Made by a program: the position numbers and the translations under genes. Shown here one piece after another: positions 14,777 to 22,050 of a stretch of DNA of 37,263 nucleotides. Each line of letters opens with the position of its first letter. Positions within the stretch are counted from its first letter, which is position 1. The notes below the pieces were generated by a model, which saw only the letters and a list, made by a program, of their open reading frames with translations, was not told the DNA's origin and ran no database searches. Source of the DNA: Betaproteobacteria bacterium (lineage in GTDB: Bacteria; Pseudomonadota; Gammaproteobacteria; Burkholderiales; Burkholderiaceae_F); assembly GCA_005882215.1 (NCBI GenBank), contig VBCK01000164.1, positions 1 through 37,263 on the forward strand, written 5' to 3'.

Positions 14777-17344
14777 ATGGGCGTTGCGGAGACGGACCGG
14801 ACACGGCCCGGGAACATCAGTGCAGCCGAGTGGGCGCTGCGCCAGCAGCTCGCCGACTGCTATCACGTATTCGACCATCTGGGCTGGACCGAGGCGATCT
14901 TCAATCACATCTCGCTCAGGATTCCGGGGCCGGAACACCACTTCCTGATGAATCCGTTCGGGCTGAACTACGACGAAGTCACCGCCTCGAACCTGGTCAA
15001 GGTCGACGTGAACGGCGAGAACGTCGATCCGGGCCCGTACCGCGGCAATCCGGCCGGGTTTGCAATCCACGGCGCGATCCACGCCTCGCGCGGCGACGCG
15101 CAGTGCCTGATCCACACGCACACGACGGCCGGCATGGCGGTCGCGTGCAAGGCGACGGGGCTCAGTCACGACAACTTCTACGGCGCCCTGCTGCACGGGC
15201 GGGTCGCCTACCACGACTTCGAGGGCATCACGGTGCGCCCGGACGAGCGAGTGCGGCTGGTCGCGAGCCTGGGGGACAAGGACGTGCTGATACTGCGCAA
15301 CCACGGCCTGCTCGCGCTCGGCTCCAACCTGCCGGCGGCCTTCCTGCTGTACTGGACGCTGCAGCGCGCCTGCGAAGTGCAGGCGGTGGCGTCCGCGATC
15401 AGCGGTGAGGACCGCTTGCTCAGCGAGGCCGTTCGCACTCAGACCGGGATCGATTCGAGTCGCTTCGATGCAGACGGCCGGCTCGCGCAGGTGACGTTCG
15501 ATGCCGCGGTGCGGCGCATGCAGGCGGCGCGCCGCTCAGCGGCGGCTTCGAATCGGCCAGCGGCCGCCGGCCAGGCGCCCGTGGATCAGCACGTAAGCCG
15601 CACCCATTACGATCCCCCTGGTGATGAAGGGCCGCGACGTGATGGGCGCGGCCCAGACCGGCACCGGCAAGACGGCGGGCTTTGCGCTGCCGATCCTGCA
15701 CCGGCTGCTGCCGCGTGCCAGCCCCAGCATGTCGCCCGCGCGCCACCCGGTGCGGGCACTGATCCTGACGCCCACGCGCGAGCTGGCCGACCAGGTCTAC
15801 GACAACGTTCGTCAGTACGCGTCCCTCACGCCGCTGCGCAGCACGGTCGTGTTCGGCGGCATGGACATGGATGGGCAGACGCAGGCGCTGCGCTCCGGCG
15901 TCGAAGTGCTGGTCGCCACACCGGGCCGGTTGCTCGATCACGTGCAGCAGAAGAACACCTCGCTCGGGCAGGTCGAGGTGGTCGTGCTGGACGAGGCCGA
16001 TCGGATGCTCGACATGGGCTTTCTGCCGGACATCTCGCGCATCCTGAACCTGTTGCCGCGCGAGCGGCAGAGCCTGATGTTCTCGGCGACTTTTTCCGAC
16101 GACATCAGGAAGCTCGCTGCCAGCTTCCTGCGCGATCCGGTGCTGGTCGAGGTGGCCCGCCCCAACATGACGGCCGACAACGTGCGCCAGGAGCTGATGC
16201 ACGTGCACGAGTCGGAGAAGCAGGCGGCGCTGCTGACGTTGCTGCACGATCCGGAGCTGCCGCAGGCGCTGGTGTTTGTCAACACCAAGATCGGCGCGCG
16301 GCGCCTGGCGCGCGAGCTGCAGCGCGCGGGCGTCAACGCCGACGCGATCCACGGCGACAAGACGCAGGAGGAACGGATGAAGGCACTGGAGGCCTTCAAG
16401 AACGGCTCGTTGCGGGTGCTGGTGGCCACCGACGTGGCGGCGCGCGGACTGGATATTACGGAGTTACCCGCGGTCATCAACTACGACGTGCCGTTCGCAC
16501 CGGAAGACTACATTCACCGGATCGGGCGCACCGCGCGGGCCGGTGCCCAGGGGCGCGCGATCACGATTGCGACCGGGGCCGACGACAAGGCGGTGGCCGC
16601 GATCGAGAAGCTGATCAAGCGGACCATCGAGAAGTCGGGCGTGCAGCCGCGAGCGGGGGCACGGCGCGCTCGCAAGGACGAAGGCCGCGAACGCCCCGGG
16701 CGGCGGGCTCCGCGCTCGCCCGCGCAGGCCCCGGTCGACGAGTTCTTCCTGAAGCCGTACGAGCCGTCGCCGGCTTCGCACGCAGCCGAGCCTTCGGCGC
16801 CCGAGCCGGGCAAGCCATCCACCAAAGCTCGGGTTCCAGCGTTGCTGGGCGGAAGGCGCTAGGCCGAGACCGCCGCGCCCAGCGTTTCCTCGCGCGGCAC
16901 CTTCACCACGGTGACACTGCACGGCGCCTCGGCCACGACCCGAGTGGAGACGCTGCCCAGATAGCGGCGCAGGCCGGAAGAGGCGCGCGAGCCGATCACG
17001 ATGTGATCGACCCGGTTGGCGCGCGCATAGTCGACGATCGCGACCGCCGGGTCCGGCGCTTCCAGCACGTGGTAGGTCACTCGATTCGGCGGCAGCGCCA
17101 GCGAGCGGGCCCAGTGCTGCAGTTGCACCAGGCGCTGCACGTGCAGGTTGCGCCCGGCCTCGTCCGTGGGCGTATCCAGGCCGATGCGGTTCGTCTTCAG
17201 CACCGACAGGCACGCGAGCCGCGCGTAGGGTTCGCTCTGCAGCACGCGCCGGGCGGCAGCGCGCAGTGCATCGGCCAGCGCTTCCCATTCCTGCGACAGG
17301 TCGACCGCCGCCAGCACGATCGGAGCCCGCATCAGTTGCTGTGA
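14777..17344 (+). CDS. Class II aldolase/adducin family protein with aberrant read-through C-terminus
   Basis: The first 250 residues form a class II aldolase/adducin domain: FNHISLRIPG, FLMNPFG, CLIHTHTTAG with His113 and His115, and RNHGLLALG with His176, the three zinc ligands. By my alignment the catalytic Glu of fuculose-phosphate aldolase is a Gly, so the reaction may differ. A good ribosome site (AGGAGG) precedes the ATG. Homologues end soon after the residue-250 region (about base 15530). Here the frame has no stop and runs on for 600 codons through the helicase gene in the wrong frame to TGA at 17342, passing into the kinase gene's antisense strand. The tail is Arg/Ala/Gly-rich and meaningless. 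The true stop was most likely lost in a deletion, or there is a sequence error. Confidence 0.7.
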   Translation: MGVAETDRTRPGNISAAEWALRQQLADCYHVFDHLGWTEAIFNHISLRIPGPEHHFLMNPFGLNYDEVTASNLVKVDVNGENVDPGPYRGNPAGFAIHGAIHASRGDAQCLIHTHTTAGMAVACKATGLSHDNFYGALLHGRVAYHDFEGITVRPDERVRLVASLGDKDVLILRNHGLLALGSNLPAAFLLYWTLQRACEVQAVASAISGEDRLLSEAVRTQTGIDSSRFDADGRLAQVTFDAAVRRMQAARRSAAASNRPAAAGQAPVDQHVSRTHYDPPGDEGPRRDGRGPDRHRQDGGLCAADPAPAAAACQPQHVARAPPGAGTDPDAHARAGRPGLRQRSSVRVPHAAAQHGRVRRHGHGWADAGAALRRRSAGRHTGPVARSRAAEEHLARAGRGGRAGRGRSDARHGLSAGHLAHPEPVAARAAEPDVLGDFFRRHQEARCQLPARSGAGRGGPPQHDGRQRAPGADARARVGEAGGAADVAARSGAAAGAGVCQHQDRRAAPGARAAARGRQRRRDPRRQDAGGTDEGTGGLQERLVAGAGGHRRGGARTGYYGVTRGHQLRRAVRTGRLHSPDRAHRAGRCPGARDHDCDRGRRQGGGRDREADQADHREVGRAAASGGTARSQGRRPRTPRAAGSALARAGPGRRVLPEAVRAVAGFARSRAFGARAGQAIHQSSGSSVAGRKALGRDRRAQRFLARHLHHGDTARRLGHDPSGDAAQIAAQAGRGARADHDVIDPVGARIVDDRDRRVRRFQHVVGHSIRRQRQRAGPVLQLHQALHVQVAPGLVRGRIQADAVRLQHRQAREPRVGFALQHAPGGSAQCIGQRFPFLRQVDRRQHDRSPHQLL
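15526..15611 (+). other. Abnormal aldolase/helicase junction
   Basis: Aldolase similarity ends near 15526, and DEAD-box similarity begins abruptly at about 15606-15612 (ITIPLVMKGRDVMG) in the next reading frame. A TAA lies in the helicase frame at 15594-15596. The expected end of the aldolase, an intergenic spacer and the first 40-odd helicase codons are all missing. The 85 bases in between encode nothing recognisable in any frame; the minus strand reads IVMGAAYVLIHGRLAGGRWP, possibly chance. Confidence 0.6.
15621..16862 (+). CDS. DEAD-box RNA helicase, RhlE-like, lacking its N-terminal Q-motif region
   Basis: A 413-residue ATP-dependent RNA helicase. Motifs in order: I AQTGTGKT, Ia PTRELADQ, Ib TPGRLLD, II DEAD (VVLDEADRMLDMGF), III SAT, IV LVFVNTK, V VLVATDVAARGLDI, VI YIHRIGRTARAG. 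A basic Arg-rich tail ends in VPALLGGRR, as is usual for RhlE-type enzymes in this group. Normal proteins have about 45 residues before VMKGRDVMG, including the F-x-x-L...PTPIQ Q motif that recognises adenine. Here an in-frame TAA at 15594 blocks any such extension. The only starts are GTG 15621 and ATG 15624, without ribosome site. It may be translated poorly or be non-functional. Its stop overlaps the convergent kinase stop by four bases. Confidence 0.8.
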   Translation: MMKGRDVMGAAQTGTGKTAGFALPILHRLLPRASPSMSPARHPVRALILTPTRELADQVYDNVRQYASLTPLRSTVVFGGMDMDGQTQALRSGVEVLVATPGRLLDHVQQKNTSLGQVEVVVLDEADRMLDMGFLPDISRILNLLPRERQSLMFSATFSDDIRKLAASFLRDPVLVEVARPNMTADNVRQELMHVHESEKQAALLTLLHDPELPQALVFVNTKIGARRLARELQRAGVNADAIHGDKTQEERMKALEAFKNGSLRVLVATDVAARGLDITELPAVINYDVPFAPEDYIHRIGRTARAGAQGRAITIATGADDKAVAAIEKLIKRTIEKSGVQPRAGARRARKDEGRERPGRRAPRSPAQAPVDEFFLKPYEPSPASHAAEPSAPEPGKPSTKARVPALLGGRR

Positions 17345-18274
17345 CACGTTGCGCCGCTCCGGCACGGCGCCCAGCGAGCGCAGCCAGCGCCGCAGTTGCT
17401 CGGCCAACGGCGCCGGCCCGGTCAGGTCGGAGCGCGCGGTCAGCGCGACCGTGCGCGGCTGTGCCAGGTCGAACGCGACCTGGGCCGCGGAGCCGTAGCG
17501 CTGCTCGGGGTCCGGCTCCAGGCAGTGCAGGATGACTTCCTGCAGCCACGGCGGGCAATCCGGGTTCACTGCGCGCGGTGGTGCAGGCGCGTGGTAAAGG
17601 CGCTTCCTGAGGCCGGCGACCGAGGTGGGCGTGCCGAACGCGCGCTGGCCCGTTGCCAGGTGGTAGAGCACGGCGCCGAGCGCGAACAGGTCGCTGCGCG
17701 GATCATCACGCACGCGCAGAACCTGCTCGGGCGAAATGTACGGACCGGTTCCGAGCGGCAGCCGGAATTCCTCGGCCAGAAGATCGGGCAGCTTCTCGTG
17801 TCGGGCCAGCCCATAGTCGATCAGCACCATCTGTCCGCCCGGCCGCAACAGGATGTTGCCGGGCTTCAGGTCCAGGTGGATCACATGCTGCTGATGCAGG
17901 TCGTGCAGTGCTTCGGCCACGGCCGTGCCGATCGCGGCCACTTCGGCGGCCGGCAGGGGCGCCTGGTCCAGCTTGGCCCGCAGTGACGGCCCCTCGATGT
18001 ATTCCATCACGATGTACGGCTGCGCCTCGAAGCCGCCGGCGGCGACGAAGCGCGGCACGTGAGGGCCGCTGAGCAGCGGCATGATCATCTGCTCGACCTC
18101 GAAGCCGACGATCGAGGTCGGATCGTCCTGGATCGACGGCACCTTCATCACCGCGGCAAAGCTCAGGTCCGGCCGCGACACCCGCCACAGCGACGCCATC
18201 CCGCCGCGGTGCACGTGCTGCTCAAGCTCGAAGCCGTCGATCCGCTGGCCGACCGCCAGCGGCGGCAGGATCAC
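16859..18274 (-). CDS. Bifunctional Ser/Thr protein kinase / universal stress protein
   Basis: A 471-residue fusion. Residues 10-290 are a Hanks-type kinase: glycine-loop HRGGMASLWRV (22-32), Lys44 in AVMKVP, VMEYIEGPSL hinge, catalytic HLDLKPGN with Asp135 and Asn140, metal-binding IDYG (153-155, a DFG variant), and GTGPYISPEQ. Residues 325-465 are a UspA domain (PIVLAAVDLSQEWEALADAL) ending with GSRASSGLRRYLGSVSTRVV, the ATP-binding Usp signature. The LD in place of RD at the catalytic loop suggests activation-loop phosphorylation may not be needed. The GTG start overlaps the phosphoesterase stop as GTGA, so the two are translationally coupled. This architecture is known in proteobacteria. 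Substrates are unknown; no membrane anchor is present. Confidence 0.9.
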   Translation of the reverse strand: MILPPLAVGQRIDGFELEQHVHRGGMASLWRVSRPDLSFAAVMKVPSIQDDPTSIVGFEVEQMIMPLLSGPHVPRFVAAGGFEAQPYIVMEYIEGPSLRAKLDQAPLPAAEVAAIGTAVAEALHDLHQQHVIHLDLKPGNILLRPGGQMVLIDYGLARHEKLPDLLAEEFRLPLGTGPYISPEQVLRVRDDPRSDLFALGAVLYHLATGQRAFGTPTSVAGLRKRLYHAPAPPRAVNPDCPPWLQEVILHCLEPDPEQRYGSAAQVAFDLAQPRTVALTARSDLTGPAPLAEQLRRWLRSLGAVPERRNVSQQLMRAPIVLAAVDLSQEWEALADALRAAARRVLQSEPYARLACLSVLKTNRIGLDTPTDEAGRNLHVQRLVQLQHWARSLALPPNRVTYHVLEAPDPAVAIVDYARANRVDHIVIGSRASSGLRRYLGSVSTRVVAEAPCSVTVVKVPREETLGAAVSA

Positions 18275-19020
18275 TGCGCGCCTCCGGTCACCAGCAGCGT
18301 GGCCAGATGTGGCGGAAGTCCCGCCTCGAGCACTTTGCGCGCAGCCTGCTCGTGGTCGTACGGCACGCGCCAGTACGTCAGCAGGCTCGTCAGCTCGTCG
18401 AACATCGCGTAGCAGGCTGCCGGGTTGCCGTCGCGCGGCTGGCCGACCGAACCGGGCAGCGCCAGCCAGCGCCGCGCTGCCGACAGAGGAATGGGCGAGC
18501 CCGGGATCGGCGAAAAGGTCTCGACCCGCTGCGTCAGTCCCATGTGGTACAGCATCGGCTCGTGCATGTGGCCGCAGAACGTGATGCGGGCGCTCGCCAC
18601 CCGCATGCTGCGCCCCGCCTCGGACGAGCTGAACACGTACTCGAAGCCGGCCGGATCCCAGCCGTTGGCGTGCACGTACAGGCACGGCCCGTCCTCGGCC
18701 GACAGCGGCAGCTGCGACAGGAAGTCCACGTGCGCTGCGTTCAGCCGCGGTCGCGTCCATTCGATGCAATACTGGGCGCCGGCGTTCAGTCGGCCAGGCA
18801 GCGTGCCGAGCGCGGCCGCGTCATGATTGCCCAGCAGTGCGATCGCGCCGCGCGCTACGTGGTCGATCAAGGTATCCAGCACCCATTCCGGGTCGGCGCC
18901 GTATCCGACGAAATCGCCCAGGAACACGAACTGTTCGGCTCCGTGCTCCGCAGCGTGGGCCAGGCAGGCTTCGAAAGCCTCCCGGTTGGAGTGGATGTCG
19001 GTCATCAGGGCGATCGTCAT
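18271..19020 (-). CDS. Calcineurin-like metallophosphoesterase
   Basis: A 249-residue phosphoesterase with a full dinuclear metal site: LMTDIHSN (D-x-H), FLGDFVGYG (GD), LLGNHDAA (GNHD), VHANGWDP and FCGHMHEP (GHxH). It resembles small cytosolic phosphatases of the MPP superfamily that act on phosphoproteins, nucleotides or cyclic nucleotides. The exact substrate cannot be read from sequence. Its ATG overlaps the metY stop (ATGA), and its stop overlaps the kinase-Usp start (GTGA). The coupling to a Ser/Thr kinase suggests it may remove phosphates that the kinase adds, which is inference. An upstream extension to 19059 is possible but would overlap metY further. Confidence 0.88.
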   Translation of the reverse strand: MTIALMTDIHSNREAFEACLAHAAEHGAEQFVFLGDFVGYGADPEWVLDTLIDHVARGAIALLGNHDAAALGTLPGRLNAGAQYCIEWTRPRLNAAHVDFLSQLPLSAEDGPCLYVHANGWDPAGFEYVFSSSEAGRSMRVASARITFCGHMHEPMLYHMGLTQRVETFSPIPGSPIPLSAARRWLALPGSVGQPRDGNPAACYAMFDELTSLLTYWRVPYDHEQAARKVLEAGLPPHLATLLVTGGAQ

Positions 19021-20321
19021 GGCGACGTGGATACCGCAAGCGCCTGGTCGATATCCCACAATATGTCATCGATCGACTCGATGCCGATCGACAGGCGCAC
19101 CATTTCGGGCAGGACTCCGGCCGTTCGTTGCTCTTGCTCGGACAACTGCCGGTGGGTCGTGGAGGCGGGATGAATCACGAGCGACTTGGCGTCGCCGATG
19201 TTGGCGAGGTGGGACAGGAACCGGAGCGCGTTGATGAACTTCTCACCCGCCGCGGCCCCGCCGGCGATACCGAAGGTCATCACGCTGGAGGCGCCCGGCT
19301 CGCCGTCGATGGCGCGAAGGTATTTCCCGGCCAGCGCGTAGTACGGGCTCGAAGGCAGACCCGGCCAGTTCACCCACTGCACGCGCGGGTGTGCCGACAG
19401 AAATTCGGCCACCCTGCGCGCATTCTGCACGTGGCGCTCCATCCTGATGTGCAGCGTCTCGATACCCTGCAGCAGCAGAAAGGCCGACAGCGGCGCCAGC
19501 GCCGCCCCGTGCACCCGCAGCACTTCCATCCGCGCCTTCATCGTGAAGGCGAAGTCGCCGAAGGTCTCCCAGAAAGTGACGCCGTGGTAGCCGCGCGAGG
19601 GCGCCGTCATGTCGGGAAAGTTCCCGTTCGCGTAGTCAAAGCGTCCGCTCTCGACGATCGCTCCACCCAGCGTGGTGCCGTGGCCTCCCAGGTACTTGGT
19701 CAGCGAATGCACCACGATATCGGCCCCGAACTCGATCGGCCGGCACAGAAACGGCGAGGCCATCGTGTTGTCGACCATCAGCGGCACGCCGTGCGCGTGT
19801 GCCACTGCGGCCGCGCCGGCGATATCGAGCACGTTGATCTTCGGGTTGCCCAGCGTCTCCGCATACAGCAGCCGGGTGCGCGGCCGCATCGCGCGGCGGA
19901 AATGGTCGATGTCGTCCGGGTCGACGAACGTGGTCTCGATTCCCATCTTGCGCAGCGTCACCTCCAGCTGCGCGTAGGTGCCGCCGTACAGCAGGCTGCT
20001 GGCGACGATGTGGTCGCCCGCGCCGAGCAGCGTCAGGATCGCCGTCAGTTGCGCGGCCATCCCACTCGCGGTGGCCAGGCAGGCACGGCCGCCTTCCAGC
20101 GCGGCCAGACGTTCCTCCAGCACCGCCACGGTCGGGTTGCTGATCCGCGAGTACACGTTGCCGAACGTTTCCAGGTTGAACAGGCTCGCCGCGTGATCGG
20201 CCGAATCGAACACGTACGAGGTGGTCTGGTAGATCGGCACCGCGCGGGCGCCCGTGACCGGATCGGGGATCTGGCCTGCGTGCAGGCACAAGGTTTCGAT
20301 GCCGTAGGTGCGGTCAGGCAT
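19017..20321 (-). CDS. metY: O-acetylhomoserine sulfhydrylase (aminocarboxypropyltransferase)
   Basis: A 434-residue PLP enzyme of the Cys/Met metabolism family; it makes homocysteine from O-acetylhomoserine and sulfide. Family features: LCLHAGQIPDPVTGARAVPIYQTTSYVF, FGNVYSRISNPTVAVLEERLAALEGG, ETLGNPKINVLD, VDNTMASPFLCRP, and the PLP lysine in HSLTKYLGGHGTT. It ends HLANIGDAKSLVIHPASTTHRQL...VRLSIGIESIDDILWDIDQAL. The length and GHGTT...FPDMTAPSRGYHG segment fit MetY rather than the shorter MetB/MetC. It begins three bases after the CoA-binding gene and overlaps the phosphoesterase by four. No SAM or cobalamin riboswitch is visible upstream. Confidence 0.92.
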   Translation of the reverse strand: MPDRTYGIETLCLHAGQIPDPVTGARAVPIYQTTSYVFDSADHAASLFNLETFGNVYSRISNPTVAVLEERLAALEGGRACLATASGMAAQLTAILTLLGAGDHIVASSLLYGGTYAQLEVTLRKMGIETTFVDPDDIDHFRRAMRPRTRLLYAETLGNPKINVLDIAGAAAVAHAHGVPLMVDNTMASPFLCRPIEFGADIVVHSLTKYLGGHGTTLGGAIVESGRFDYANGNFPDMTAPSRGYHGVTFWETFGDFAFTMKARMEVLRVHGAALAPLSAFLLLQGIETLHIRMERHVQNARRVAEFLSAHPRVQWVNWPGLPSSPYYALAGKYLRAIDGEPGASSVMTFGIAGGAAAGEKFINALRFLSHLANIGDAKSLVIHPASTTHRQLSEQEQRTAGVLPEMVRLSIGIESIDDILWDIDQALAVSTSP

Positions 20322-20324
20322 GAC

Positions 20325-20813
20325 TCAATAGGGCAGTTGGCGCGGGCGCTTGGCCGAAACGATGCCGGTGTTGACCCCGGCCCAGCCCAGGCCGCCGAAC
20401 AGCCGCGCGTGCTCGATCTTCACGCAGCGGTCCATCACGACGGCAAGGCCGGCCGCTCGGGCCAGCGCCGCGGCGGCCTCGTTGATCACGCCGAGCTGCA
20501 TCCAAAGGCAACGGGCGCCGATCGCGATCGCGTCGCGGGCGATCGGTTCGATATCGGAGGCGCGGCGGAAACAGTCGACCAGGTCGATCGGCCCCTGCGC
20601 CCGGCTGGCCGACCCAAGGTCCGGGTAACACGGCCGGCCCAGCACCTCCCGGTATTTCGGATTGACCGGGATCAGCGTGTAGTCGTGCGCGATCAGGTAC
20701 TTGGCGACGAAGTGGCTGGGCCGGTTCCAGTCGTTGGACACGCCCACCACGGCGATCCGCCGGCATTCCTGCAGCAGGCCCCGCAGCGTGGCCACATCGT
20801 TGCTGTCGCTCAT
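20325..20813 (-). CDS. CoA-binding domain protein (YccU-like)
   Basis: A 162-residue Rossmann-fold protein. IAVVGVSNDWNRPSHFVAKYLIAHDYTLIPVNPKY is the nucleotide/CoA-binding loop of the CoA_binding_2 family; the end has CLWMQLGVINEAAAALARAAGLAVVMDRCVKIEHARL. These proteins resemble the CoA-binding part of succinyl-CoA synthetase but have no ligase domain; their role is not settled. The ATG at 20813 was chosen because it opens directly on the domain; no strong ribosome site is seen. It lies between gluQ (89 bases upstream) and metY (3 bases downstream), likely one transcript. Confidence 0.85.
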   Translation of the reverse strand: MSDSNDVATLRGLLQECRRIAVVGVSNDWNRPSHFVAKYLIAHDYTLIPVNPKYREVLGRPCYPDLGSASRAQGPIDLVDCFRRASDIEPIARDAIAIGARCLWMQLGVINEAAAALARAAGLAVVMDRCVKIEHARLFGGLGWAGVNTGIVSAKRPRQLPY

Positions 20814-20902
20814 CCGGATCGAGTCGAATCGGCGCCGGGTTGCGAAGGCCGCGCGAAGGTCGCGTTGCGCCGGCTGCGTCGATTGTATCGATACCGCCCG
20901 AA

Positions 20903-21778
20903 TCAAGGCACCAGCGGGCCCCAGCGCCCCTGCCAGGCTCGTACCGCGTGCGACAGGAACTCGGCGACGGTCGCCGTGCCGGTCGCGGCAAATCCCAGAT
21001 GCCGCCACGCCCGCTCCAGCTGCGCCACCGGATCCGACAGATCCAGGGGCGCAGCGCCGGTCTGCTTGGAGAGCTTTTCTCCGTCGGCATTGAGCACGAC
21101 CGGCACGTGCAGGTAGCGCGGCGTCGGAAGCTGCAGCAGCCGCTGCAGGTGGATCTGGCGCGGCGTGTTGTCCAGCAGGTCGGCGCCGCGAACGACATCC
21201 GTGATCGCCTGCGCGCCGTCGTCGACCACGACCGCCAGCTGGTAGGCCCACAGTCCGTCGGCGCGGCGCACCAGGAAATCGCCCACTTCGCGCTCGAGCT
21301 GCTGCGAAAACGGCCCGCACGCGCGATCGACAAAAACCACCTCCTCGGTCGGCACGCGCACGCGCAGGCCAGCCGGGCCTGGCGCGACGGTCCGGTCACG
21401 GCAGGTTCCGGGATACACGTTCAGCGGCAGTCCCAGGCGCGCGGCTTCCCGCTCGACGGCCGTGCGCGAGCAGCCGCACCGATAGACCTGACCGGTCGCC
21501 TGCAGCCGGGCCAGGGCCTTCAGGTAACGGTCGGAATGGCCACTCTGGAAAACGGGGGGCTGATCCGGCACCAGCGCCAGCGCCGCCAGGGCGGCCAGCT
21601 GCGCGCGCGCCGCGCCGGCTTCTTCGCGCGGAGGGTCGATGTCCTCGATTCGCACCAGCCAGCGGCCGCGATGCGAGCGCGCGTCCAGCCAGCTGGCCAG
21701 CGCGGCGACCAGCGAGCCCAGATGCAATGGTCCGGTAGGTGAGGGGGCGAACCGGCCACAGTAGAGGCCTGCGCTCAT
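20903..21778 (-). CDS. gluQ: Glutamyl-Q tRNA(Asp) synthetase
   Basis: A 291-residue paralogue of the GluRS catalytic domain that attaches glutamate to queuosine in the anticodon loop of tRNA-Asp. It has the HIGH-type motif FAPSPTGPLHLGSLVAALASWLDAR, RIEDIDPPRE, a zinc site (YRCGCSR...Y..TCRDR), GLWAYQLAVVVDDGAQAITDVVRGADLL, and the KMSKS equivalent EKLSKQ. No anticodon-binding domain follows, as expected. The ATG at 21778 starts right at the domain; one at 21799 adds seven residues. It is the first gene of the minus-strand run toward the kinase-Usp gene and is divergent from the GGDEF gene. Confidence 0.93.
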   Translation of the reverse strand: MSAGLYCGRFAPSPTGPLHLGSLVAALASWLDARSHRGRWLVRIEDIDPPREEAGAARAQLAALAALALVPDQPPVFQSGHSDRYLKALARLQATGQVYRCGCSRTAVEREAARLGLPLNVYPGTCRDRTVAPGPAGLRVRVPTEEVVFVDRACGPFSQQLEREVGDFLVRRADGLWAYQLAVVVDDGAQAITDVVRGADLLDNTPRQIHLQRLLQLPTPRYLHVPVVLNADGEKLSKQTGAAPLDLSDPVAQLERAWRHLGFAATGTATVAEFLSHAVRAWQGRWGPLVP

Positions 21779-21953
21779 ATACCTTTGTGCGCTATTCAAC
21801 TAATCGCAAACCCATATTGCAGACCTGGAAGTACTGGTACCTTAGCGTTTGGGTGGGGAGGTCGCAAAATTCGAAGAAATCGCCGATCCGACGGGAGTGC
21901 GGGATCTGGCCTGGGTGACTTTCCCCAAGTCCACACGATTTTATCTCTTAAGC

Positions 21954-21969
21954 TACCACATGTATGGTA
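21954..21969. promoter_or_regulatory. Palindrome in the gluQ/GGDEF divergent region, candidate operator
   Basis: TACCA (21954-21958) and TGGTA (21965-21969) with a CATGTA spacer form an inverted repeat in the 270-base divergent region between gluQ and the diguanylate cyclase gene. The surroundings (21937-21975) are more AT-rich than the genes and could hold a promoter. The arms match the core of the repeat at 5321-5344. Confidence 0.3.
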
Positions 21970-22050
21970 TGTTGGTGATCGCCCAGCCGTCCATTGCGTG
22001 TCCGACCCCGAACGCGCTCGCGATCCCGGCTGACGCGTCCATCGTCCGCA

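Noticed and set aside
18837-21116. 759-codon plus-strand open frame opposite phosphoesterase, metY and the CoA-binding gene
   Set aside because: Covers three real genes on the other strand; no recognisable motif or ribosome site.
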